Of a DNA stretch of 42,141 bases, positions 1 to 6,672 are shown piece after piece. The position numbers and the translations under genes are program-made. Origin of the DNA: Bacteroidales bacterium (GTDB taxonomy: Bacteria > Bacteroidota > Bacteroidia > Bacteroidales > ML635J-15); NCBI GenBank assembly GCA_017994175.1, contig JAGOLH010000023.1, forward strand, positions 1 through 42,141. The letters are read 5' to 3'. The stretch's first letter is position 1. Each line of letters opens with the position of its first letter. Below the pieces are notes generated by a model. It was not told the DNA's origin and searched no databases. It saw nothing but the letters and a program-made list of their open reading frames with translations.

Positions 1-26
1 GTTTATAATCATAGTGAATAATTGTT

Positions 27-470
27 ATGCAAAAAATAAAAATCGGAATTATCATCTGCAATCGTTACCATACTTGTGCCGGTGGCAAATGTTTCAGAGC
101 ATTGCAAAACAGAGAAGGTGCTTTTTATGAATACAAGGATAAAGAAGTAGAAATTGCTGCATATACTACCTGTGGCGGTTGTCCGGGTGGCAATATTGAG
201 TATGCACCCGAAGAAATGAAAAAAAACGGCGTAACCGTAATTCATTTTGCAACAGGTATGGTAGTTGGCTATCCGCCTTGCCCAAGAATTGATTATTTCA
301 AAAAATTTATCGAAGATAAATATAATTTAAAAGTTGTTATCGGAACCCACCCAATTCCGCAAAAATATTTTTTACCACATAATAAACTTAAAACATGGCA
401 AAGTAAGTTTTGGCAAGAGGCTATAATGCCCACTATTGCAGATGAGCAAACTCGATTGGAATATGATTAA
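27..470 (+). CDS. CGGC domain-containing protein
   Basis: This 147-residue cytosolic protein has the hallmark CGGC motif (about residues 49-52, followed by PGGN). An N-terminal cysteine group (ICNRYHTC, then GGKC) and a later PPCPR motif complete the pattern. This matches the CGGC-domain family, small proteins of anaerobes thought to bind a metal or Fe-S cluster; no reaction is established. The length is normal for the family. It is the first gene of a plus-strand run with two MinD/ferredoxin ATPases and a ferredoxin, and its stop lies 10 nt before the preferred ATG of the next gene. The context suggests a role in Fe-S or redox-protein handling, which is inference. Family assignment is fairly sure; function is not. 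Confidence 0.85.
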   Translation: MQKIKIGIIICNRYHTCAGGKCFRALQNREGAFYEYKDKEVEIAAYTTCGGCPGGNIEYAPEEMKKNGVTVIHFATGMVVGYPPCPRIDYFKKFIEDKYNLKVVIGTHPIPQKYFLPHNKLKTWQSKFWQEAIMPTIADEQTRLEYD

Positions 471-480
471 AATTGAAAAA

Positions 481-1347
481 ATGAAAATTGCTATTGCCAG
501 TGGAAAAGGAGGAACAGGGAAAACTTTAATTTCTACCAATCTGTTTTATGTGCTTCAACAACATAATATCAATATTTCATTGGTTGATTGTGATGCCGAA
601 GAGCCAAACGATTTGGTATTTTTTATCGGAGAGAAAGAAAAATCTTTTGAGGTAAACCAAAAAGTTCCTGTAATAGATGAAAGCAAATGTACTTTCTGCG
701 GAAAATGTCACGAATACTGCAATTACAACGCAATTTTTATTTTACCTCCGGCAAAAATAATTAAAGTGATTGAAGATTTATGTCACGGTTGCGGAGCTTG
801 CACAGTAGCCTGTAAACTTGATGCAATCAGCGAAAAAGATGTTTCGCTTGGTACCGTAAGTTGCTTTAGTAATACCGAAAAATCTACAATTATCGAAGCC
901 AAAATGAAAGTAGGCGTTTTTTCGCCCGTTTCTATAATCAAAGAGGCAATTAAAGAAGCTGGTAACAATGGGATTATTCTTTTAGATTCTCCTCCGGGTA
1001 CTTCGTGCCCTTTTATTCAGACCGTTGTCGGAGCTGATTTTGTTATATTGGTTACCGAACCAACGCCTTTTGGTTTAAGCGATTTAAAGCAATCGGTTGA
1101 GACGCTGAAAACCATGAATAAAACCTGTGGTGTAATTATAAACCGTGCAGGTCTTGGTGATAATGAAATTTATGATTATTTAAAAAAAATACAAATTCCA
1201 TTATTAATGGAAATTCCCTTCGATAAAGAAATAGCATCTTTTTATTCAAAAGGAGAATTATTTGTGAAATATAAACCGGAATGGGAACAGCACTTCATTT
1301 CAATGTATAACTCAATAGTTGAAGAATATGGAAATAGCCGTAATTAG
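481..1347 (+). CDS. MinD-superfamily P-loop ATPase with inserted ferredoxin domain (first copy)
   Basis: The 288-residue protein opens with a deviant Walker A motif (SGKGGTGKT) of the MinD/Mrp/NifH type. A two-cluster ferredoxin insert follows, with CTFCGKCHEYC near residue 62 and CHGCGACTVAC near residue 86, then the later ATPase motif LLDSPPGTSCP. This is the COG1149-like group of MinD ATPases with an inserted ferredoxin, which are not cell-division MinD; they are probably involved in Fe-S or cofactor assembly or electron-transfer coupling. I chose ATG 481 because the Walker A begins within ten residues of it. ATG 463 and TTG 436 would add residues that overlap the previous gene. In both clusters the last cysteine is not followed by proline, unlike classical ferredoxins. 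It overlaps the next gene by 20 nt, which suggests translational coupling. Confidence 0.9.
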   Translation: MKIAIASGKGGTGKTLISTNLFYVLQQHNINISLVDCDAEEPNDLVFFIGEKEKSFEVNQKVPVIDESKCTFCGKCHEYCNYNAIFILPPAKIIKVIEDLCHGCGACTVACKLDAISEKDVSLGTVSCFSNTEKSTIIEAKMKVGVFSPVSIIKEAIKEAGNNGIILLDSPPGTSCPFIQTVVGADFVILVTEPTPFGLSDLKQSVETLKTMNKTCGVIINRAGLGDNEIYDYLKKIQIPLLMEIPFDKEIASFYSKGELFVKYKPEWEQHFISMYNSIVEEYGNSRN

Positions 1348-2191
1348 CGGGAAAGGAGGAACAGGAAAAAGTAGCATAAGTGCTGCCTTTGCAACATTAC
1401 CCGAAAAAGTTGTTTTGGCTGATTGTGATGTGGATGCCGCTAATTTGTATATTCTTTTCAATCCTACACAAGAAGAAGTACAGGTATATATTGGCGGACA
1501 AAAAGCAGAAATTAACTATTCATTATGTACGAATTGCAAGTTGTGCATTGATTATTGTCGTTTTGGAGCTATTTCATTATTGAATGATAAGGTGATTATT
1601 TCAGACACCTCATGCGATGGCTGTAAACTATGTTCACGTATTTGTCCTGCCTCGGCAATTAGCATGATTGACAGTAATAAAAGCCGTATGTATGCAGGAA
1701 CATTTCGCAATGGGAAAATGGTATATGGTCGCCTTGCACCAGGTGAAGAAAATTCAGGAAAACTTGTAAATATTGTTCGTGATAAAGCTAAAACAATAGC
1801 CAAAGCAGAAAATATTGAAACAATAATTATTGATGGTCCTCCGGGTATTGGTTGCCCTGTAATTTCAACAATCACAGGCGTTGACCATGTTGTAATTGTA
1901 ACAGAGCCAACTATTTCGGGAATACATGATTTAAAAAGAACTATCGAAATTACAACAAAATTTAATTTAAAAACTTGGGTAATTATTAATAAGTATGACT
2001 TGAATTCTGAAATGACTAACCGGATAGAGGATTATTGCAATAGTATCAATATTAGTATTGTCGGAAAACTTCTTTTTAATCCCCATGTGGTTGAAGCGAT
2101 GGTTAATTGTAAAAGCGTTGTGGAATATGCTCCGAAATCGGATTTTGCAACAGGAATAAAATCTGCTTATAACATAATTACTAATAAATAG
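1328..2191 (+). CDS. MinD-superfamily P-loop ATPase with inserted ferredoxin domain (second copy)
   Basis: The 287-residue paralogue of the preceding gene has the same layout: Walker A SGKGGTGKS at the N terminus, then CTNCKLCIDYC and CDGCKLCSRICP ferredoxin motifs (about residues 61-100), then IIDGPPGIGCP. Proteins of this type usually occur as adjacent pairs, and the two copies here probably form a heterodimer. ATG 1328 is preferred over TTG 1319 because the ATPase motif starts immediately after it. It lies inside the end of the upstream gene (20 nt overlap) and is followed after 12 nt by a ferredoxin gene. Substrate or client protein is unknown. A role in maturing or driving a redox complex is suggested by the decayed hdrC gene just downstream. 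Confidence 0.9.
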   Translation: MEIAVISGKGGTGKSSISAAFATLPEKVVLADCDVDAANLYILFNPTQEEVQVYIGGQKAEINYSLCTNCKLCIDYCRFGAISLLNDKVIISDTSCDGCKLCSRICPASAISMIDSNKSRMYAGTFRNGKMVYGRLAPGEENSGKLVNIVRDKAKTIAKAENIETIIIDGPPGIGCPVISTITGVDHVVIVTEPTISGIHDLKRTIEITTKFNLKTWVIINKYDLNSEMTNRIEDYCNSINISIVGKLLFNPHVVEAMVNCKSVVEYAPKSDFATGIKSAYNIITNK

Positions 2192-2203
2192 ATAACTTTC
2201 GTC

Positions 2204-2482
2204 ATGACATTAGCAAAACAAATACTTAGTATAGATAATTGGAAATGTGTAATGTGTGGTAAATGTGTGCAGGTTTGCCCCAAAAATGCAATTGGAAAAA
2301 TACAAAATCAAAATTGTAGTAAATGCATTAAATATTGCATTTCGTATGAAGTCCCATGTAACCCTTATAAATATGTAATATGCCAGGAAAAGTGTGATTT
2401 ATGCCTCAAATGTATCTCTGTTTGCAATGAGAAAGCTATAAATTGGGTTATGATTCCTAAAAAAAATGAAAATATTATTTGA
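2204..2482 (+). CDS. Cysteine-rich ferredoxin-like protein (13 Cys in 92 residues)
   Basis: This small iron-sulfur protein has a first classical motif CVMCGKCVQVCP (about residues 15-26). A middle group follows with the spacing CxxCxxxC plus two further cysteines, and then a last motif CDLCLKCISVCN. The two end motifs would bind two [4Fe-4S] clusters. The extra central cysteines could hold a third cluster or a different site, which is inference. It probably acts as an electron carrier for its neighbours. It sits 12 nt after the second MinD/ferredoxin ATPase, and its end overlaps the start of the hdrC remnant by 17 nt, so it was once translationally linked to a heterodisulfide-reductase-like subunit. 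Confidence 0.85.
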   Translation: MTLAKQILSIDNWKCVMCGKCVQVCPKNAIGKIQNQNCSKCIKYCISYEVPCNPYKYVICQEKCDLCLKCISVCNEKAINWVMIPKKNENII

Positions 2483-2780
2483 ATTTTTAAATAAAGATAT
2501 TCGCATCATGGAAGGATTAAATGCCTGCTAAATGTGGTACACATGCATAGCAATTTGTCCCGCTGCATAGTTTTATGACTATGATCCCCGGATTATTGTT
2601 GATACAGTTCAGAAAGCAAATGAAACTGACATTGAACGCTTATTGAAAAGCGATACTATCTGGTATTGTGGCGAATGTCTTTCCTGTAAAACATGATGTC
2701 CGAGAAACAACACGCCCGGGTATATCATTCAAGCCTTGCGCACATTATACGGTAGTATTCCAGCCAACATCACAACATAA
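2466..2780 (+). pseudogene. hdrC: Decayed heterodisulfide reductase subunit C (hdrC) remnant
   Basis: Frame 3 from ATG 2466 reads as HdrC: an N terminus MKILFEFLNKDIRIMEGLNAC, then AICPAA, FYDYDPRIIVDTVQ, SDTIWYCGECLSCKT, CPRNNTPGYIIQALRTL. It is broken by TAA at 2529-2531, TAG at 2568-2570 and TGA at 2694-2696, and closes at TAA 2778-2780. That is about 104 codons, against roughly 180-190 as I recall for the family. At 2526-2546 the cluster motif looks scrambled: shifting the frame recovers K-C-G-T, as if a 2-nt loss was later offset by a 2-nt CA duplication (inference). The TGA stands where an arginine codon (CGA) is expected. No hdrA or hdrB is visible nearby. The identity is secure from the SDTIWYCGECLSCKT block; the gene is very unlikely to be functional. 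Confidence 0.85.
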
Positions 2781-2887
2781 TGTCACGAATCAAGTCCGGT
2801 GTAACTGGACAGTATAATAACCGGAAACCGTTACGTTTCATACCCGCGGCTGTTGTCTTGACATTTTTAGTACTGTTCAAAACAGTG

Positions 2888-3457
2888 TTATTTATGCAGC
2901 ACTACATCTTTCATGGCTTTGCGCATGCGGGGTTGTTGTTCACGCTGCAGTAGTTGTTCATTAGCACCCGAAGCTTCGCTATGGTATCCGAAAGCAATTA
3001 CTGAGCAAATCTCTAACTCTTCGGGAATGGCAAACAATTCTCTCATTTTATCGTAATAAATTCCTCCCATGCTATGTGAGAAAATACCCATCGAAGTAGC
3101 CTGATTTATCATAAACGCATTGGCAGCTCCGGTATCGTACATATAGTGATAGTTCGGTTTACCGTCGTGCGAATAGATTTTCTTTGCAAGGCTTACCACA
3201 AGCAGTGAGGCTTCTTTTGCCCATGCATGATTGAACTCTATCAGTGCTGCGAGTATTTTATCGAATTTCTCGCTTCCCTTATGTGCAACTATATACCGCC
3301 AGGGTTGCTCATTGTAAGCACTGGGTGCCCACATTGCCGCTTCTACCAGAGTATTTGCCTGTTGCTCACTGATAGTTTTACCATCGAATAGTACAGGGCT
3401 CCATCTTTTTTGTATGATATCAATCACAGGGTATTGAAATATTGCAGTTTTTTCCAT
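2888..3457 (-). CDS. Nitroreductase family FMN-dependent oxidoreductase
   Basis: The 189-residue protein has the nitroreductase signature: an N-terminal RWSP (R18) for flavin phosphate binding, then WAPSAYNEQPWRYIV (about residues 43-57) and a C-terminal glycine/hydrophobic region. Such enzymes are cytosolic flavoproteins that reduce nitro groups, quinones, enones or other acceptors with NAD(P)H; the substrate cannot be told from sequence. Length is typical. It lies downstream on the same strand as the KASIII-SDR operon, separated by 144 nt with no visible terminator, so it may be a distal member or an independent gene. A flavin reductase that could saturate an enone or enoyl intermediate would suit that operon, but this is speculation. 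Confidence 0.9.
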   Translation of the reverse strand: MEKTAIFQYPVIDIIQKRWSPVLFDGKTISEQQANTLVEAAMWAPSAYNEQPWRYIVAHKGSEKFDKILAALIEFNHAWAKEASLLVVSLAKKIYSHDGKPNYHYMYDTGAANAFMINQATSMGIFSHSMGGIYYDKMRELFAIPEELEICSVIAFGYHSEASGANEQLLQREQQPRMRKAMKDVVLHK

Positions 3458-3601
3458 TGTTTAAGTTTTAAAAGTTTATTGTTATAACATTTAATTCACG
3501 TGATTGTTCAGAATATTATCTCTAAAAACACAGTATTACTCCCGATAATTTTTCTGCGGTACGGTATAATATGAAAAGCAATACATAGTTGCAAATTAAA
3601 T

Positions 3602-5407
3602 TTATAAATCAACCATGGGTTTGAATCCGTCGCATCGCAACACCATTGCATTTTCGTAATAGCTCCATGTGTTTTCCACCTTAAGTATATACAATGATTG
3701 AACTATTCTATCCGACAGCTCGTTTATGCTGAGAACTTGTTCCTGACCCGCCTGCATCATTAGCCTGAATCTTGATCTTTCATCCATTTGCAGCGTAGTA
3801 TCATCCTCGGTAAATCCGGGTATATAATAAATCAGGCGAATACCATAACTCAAAAATTCACCGGAAGCCGAGGCCAATGATCCGTGCAAGGCAGCCAGCG
3901 ATGAAACATAGTCGTGTTTATCGGGAAACCCCACGTTCTCCGAAATGTTGCCTACTGCAACAATACATTGTGGCTTTTGCGGTACACTCGCTTTTATTAT
4001 CTCCAACGGTGAAAAAAAGTTGTTATTTTCCGGTTGTGTTAACTCCGATGAGGTCTGAATAAGATAATCAATAGCTATTTCAGAGGCTGATAATTGTATT
4101 GCCAACGAATTTACATCTTTGTCGCTGGAAAAATCACAAAAAATGTACTGCAGATGATTGTGCTGTATGTGGGGGAGTGCTCCATTACCTGTTATTACAG
4201 CAAATACACGGGCTCCATATTCAATGAGTTTTTCAGCGATTGCTCTCCCAAGGCCAGATTGTGCTCCCAGTACCATAGCTGTTTTGCCTTCCATTTCATG
4301 AATGATTTTATTGGGGTACGAAACGGAAAACTCGGGAACTAAATAGGTAAAGGCACCATAGTTGCCGCCAACACCTGCCATTGCTGATAAAATTTTAGTG
4401 CCCGGGCTAAGCTTGTTTTGCTGGTGTAAAAGCGATAAACTCATGGGAACGGTTGCCCCCGAAACATTTCCGTATTGCATCTGCGCATCTGTAAAAAGTT
4501 TACTACGCGGAATACCCAGCTTTTCAATTGCCGGAAGTAAAATAGCGTTACCTGTTTGATGAGGCACAAAGAAATCGATGTCGGTAGTCTGCCAGCCTGT
4601 ATTGCGAAGCGCTGATTCAGCTGCTGCCGGAATGTTGATTATTGCCCTGTCTTTAATTACGTTGTCATCCATAAAAAGATCCCATCTTTTGTCGACTCCC
4701 ACAAAATCGACCATGGAAACATCGTGATAATTGACTATATTCAGTAAACCCTGTGGTAAGGGAGTTTCAACTTTCGATAACACTACTGCAGCGGCACCAT
4801 CGCCGAAGGTTACAAACGGAACAAACTTGATACGGTTCGTAAGAAACGAAGACATGGTTTCGGAATGAACAACTACAACATGTGTCGATTCAGGGTGAAA
4901 CTTTAGGTATTCAACTGCTCTCTCAAGGTTAATATTGAAGCCGGCGCAACCCGAGGTTAGCGTAAATGCCGGAGTGGTATTGTTGATGCTCACCAGATAC
5001 GACTTCATGCTGGCTGCCATTCCCGGAGCCTGTTCGTGAGGTGAAACAGTGCTTAAGAACCACGCAGCCACCTGAGAAGGATGTACACCACTGTTGTTCA
5101 GAGCATTTCGTACTGCGCGTACTGCCAGATCAAGTGATGACTCGGCAAAGTAAATCTTTTTGTTGGTGGGAGGGAAAGGAGTTACATGATGCCGAACGGA
5201 GAAACCCATTTTTTCTTCGGTGAAATAGTCGAATGCTGTTTTTCCCGGTTGTCGCTTCAGGAATTCCTGATAATTCCTGCTGCTTACAACCTTATCGTTG
5301 CTGAATCCACTGAGATGATAATTGTGTAACGCAGTGCCAATTTCGTTGTTGGTAATTTTAAAACGGGCTTCTGCGTGCCCTATGCCTGAAAATATGTACG
5401 ATTCCAT
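3602..5407 (-). CDS. KASIII-like ketosynthase fused to a degenerate SDR domain (fusion B)
   Basis: The 601-residue protein has two parts. Residues about 1-365 are a FabH/KASIII-like condensing enzyme with an apparently intact triad: Cys154 (TSGCAGF), His283 (VPHQTGN) and Asn314 (YGNVSGA). Residues about 370-601 form a short-chain dehydrogenase/reductase domain. Its cofactor loop reads LGAQSGLG (the usual Thr is Leu), and its active-site block is YVSSL at Tyr500, so the catalytic lysine of YxxxK is missing. I infer a functional condensing half and a reductase half that is inactive or structural. It is the last gene of a four-gene unit, 4 nt after the ALDH-like gene. It is a paralogue of fusion A (6673-8535). 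Substrate is unknown. Confidence 0.85.
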   Translation of the reverse strand: MESYIFSGIGHAEARFKITNNEIGTALHNYHLSGFSNDKVVSSRNYQEFLKRQPGKTAFDYFTEEKMGFSVRHHVTPFPPTNKKIYFAESSLDLAVRAVRNALNNSGVHPSQVAAWFLSTVSPHEQAPGMAASMKSYLVSINNTTPAFTLTSGCAGFNINLERAVEYLKFHPESTHVVVVHSETMSSFLTNRIKFVPFVTFGDGAAAVVLSKVETPLPQGLLNIVNYHDVSMVDFVGVDKRWDLFMDDNVIKDRAIINIPAAAESALRNTGWQTTDIDFFVPHQTGNAILLPAIEKLGIPRSKLFTDAQMQYGNVSGATVPMSLSLLHQQNKLSPGTKILSAMAGVGGNYGAFTYLVPEFSVSYPNKIIHEMEGKTAMVLGAQSGLGRAIAEKLIEYGARVFAVITGNGALPHIQHNHLQYIFCDFSSDKDVNSLAIQLSASEIAIDYLIQTSSELTQPENNNFFSPLEIIKASVPQKPQCIVAVGNISENVGFPDKHDYVSSLAALHGSLASASGEFLSYGIRLIYYIPGFTEDDTTLQMDERSRFRLMMQAGQEQVLSINELSDRIVQSLYILKVENTWSYYENAMVLRCDGFKPMVDL

Positions 5408-5411
5408 TACA

Positions 5412-6641
5412 TTATTTATTTTCCTGAGTAATCAGTGAATACAAATCAAATTTACCACCGTTTTTAACGTATCCGCTTTCTTTCGAATAGGTGAATGCCG
5501 AATTTTTAAATCCACCCCAGTGTCCGCGATAGCCTATATTTGTGCGTAGTATATCAAGAAAATCACAATTGTCGAAAACAAAAGCATGATCAGCCTGTAA
5601 GTCTGCAATAATTTCATCTTTCATGTCCGTGCCAAATACTGATACAGCGAGCTGATAGTCGTTGTGACGTATAAAGCTGCTGATTTCTTCGGGTTTACAC
5701 TGCACAATGCTCAGTACCGGAGCAAAGTGATACTTCTGCCAAAGATCTGAATTTGGATGTGGATTTGCAATAATTGCCGGTGTAACCATTACTCCATCTT
5801 CAAGAGTTTTAATCTTGAAGTGTATTAACTCAGCACCGTTTCCGGCTGCTTCATTTACCCTCTCGGCTACTGTGCTGATAATACTTTCGAAACCAATAGG
5901 GGTAACCACTGATGTTCTGACATCAGTTCCCGTAGTAACTCCCTTAAATTGAGTGCTTAGAAGCTGCAGTACATCGTTAAAATCAACATTGGAGCTTACA
6001 ATGCATCTTTTAAAACAAACCGCAGCCTGGCCCGAGAGTATCGTGGTAAGGCGGGTGATAGAATGAATGGCCTGAGTCAGGTTGCTCTTATCGAGTATTA
6101 CAGCAGTGTTGTTGCCTGGTCCAAAATATATCAGTGTTTTTTCATGATCCCTGATACTGCCCAGATAGTTGTTTATCCAATCATCGCCAAAAACAACGAT
6201 TGATTGTATGTTGGGTGAAGTAACCGATTGCTCGAAAAAATCACGATGGCTGCCAACGAAGGTTATGTTTGGAAATAATCCACTTTCATCAACAATCTGC
6301 TTAAAAATACTGCGATAACTACGAAGCACTGTTGGAATATAAATGTGTATTGCAGTATTATTTCCGTTTGCCAGAATTGCCGGTGGCAGGCAAAGCCCCA
6401 GAAGAACGAATGAAGGGTCGCTGTAACAAGAGTAAATGGCTAGCCCTCCTTTGGTTTTGCCATCAACTGAGGCAGACCCCGATGCCCATTCTCGCATTGC
6501 TGCAATGCCTCGTTCAATATTGTCGCTGTTTACGCTAAGATTGGTGCCAATATCAGTACTGTTTGCAGTAGCAAGTTCTGCTTTCTTGTTGTAGAAAAGA
6601 TCAGCTAATTTTAGTAGTAATATTTTGTTATTAATAATCAA
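5412..6641 (-). CDS. Aldehyde-dehydrogenase-fold protein lacking canonical catalytic residues
   Basis: The 409-residue protein has ALDH family order, though shorter than the usual ~480: a Rossmann region with FGDDW in place of the FTGS loop (about residue 151), FGPGNNTAVIL (173-183) in place of ELGGK, SGQAAVCFKR (203-212) for the nucleophile loop, and HFAPVLS (305-311) for EIFGPVL. By eye, the nucleophile Cys is Ala207 (a Cys remains at 209), the general-base Glu is Phe173, and the NAD-ribose Glu and oxyanion Asn are also replaced. It may be a pseudoenzyme, a scaffold, or an enzyme of changed chemistry such as acyl reduction using Cys209. It lies between the two KASIII-SDR genes (31 nt and 4 nt gaps), which argues for a shared pathway. 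Confidence 0.75.
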   Translation of the reverse strand: MIINNKILLLKLADLFYNKKAELATANSTDIGTNLSVNSDNIERGIAAMREWASGSASVDGKTKGGLAIYSCYSDPSFVLLGLCLPPAILANGNNTAIHIYIPTVLRSYRSIFKQIVDESGLFPNITFVGSHRDFFEQSVTSPNIQSIVVFGDDWINNYLGSIRDHEKTLIYFGPGNNTAVILDKSNLTQAIHSITRLTTILSGQAAVCFKRCIVSSNVDFNDVLQLLSTQFKGVTTGTDVRTSVVTPIGFESIISTVAERVNEAAGNGAELIHFKIKTLEDGVMVTPAIIANPHPNSDLWQKYHFAPVLSIVQCKPEEISSFIRHNDYQLAVSVFGTDMKDEIIADLQADHAFVFDNCDFLDILRTNIGYRGHWGGFKNSAFTYSKESGYVKNGGKFDLYSLITQENK

Positions 6642-6672
6642 TAATTCAATTTATTAAATTACCATAATTTAA

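Noticed and set aside
481-2191. Cell-division MinD proteins
   Set aside because: Both have inserted ferredoxin domains and no MinC/MinE neighbours; they belong to a different ATPase branch.
2529-2696. Recoding of the hdrC stops (selenocysteine or pyrrolysine)
   Set aside because: All three stop codons occur, two of them outside cysteine positions, and other genes in the window end normally at TGA, TAA and TAG. Decay is simpler.
2780-2953. 57-residue hydrophobic ORF after the hdrC remnant
   Set aside because: It is in another frame from hdrC, shows no HdrC-like motif, and its second half is antisense to the nitroreductase C terminus.
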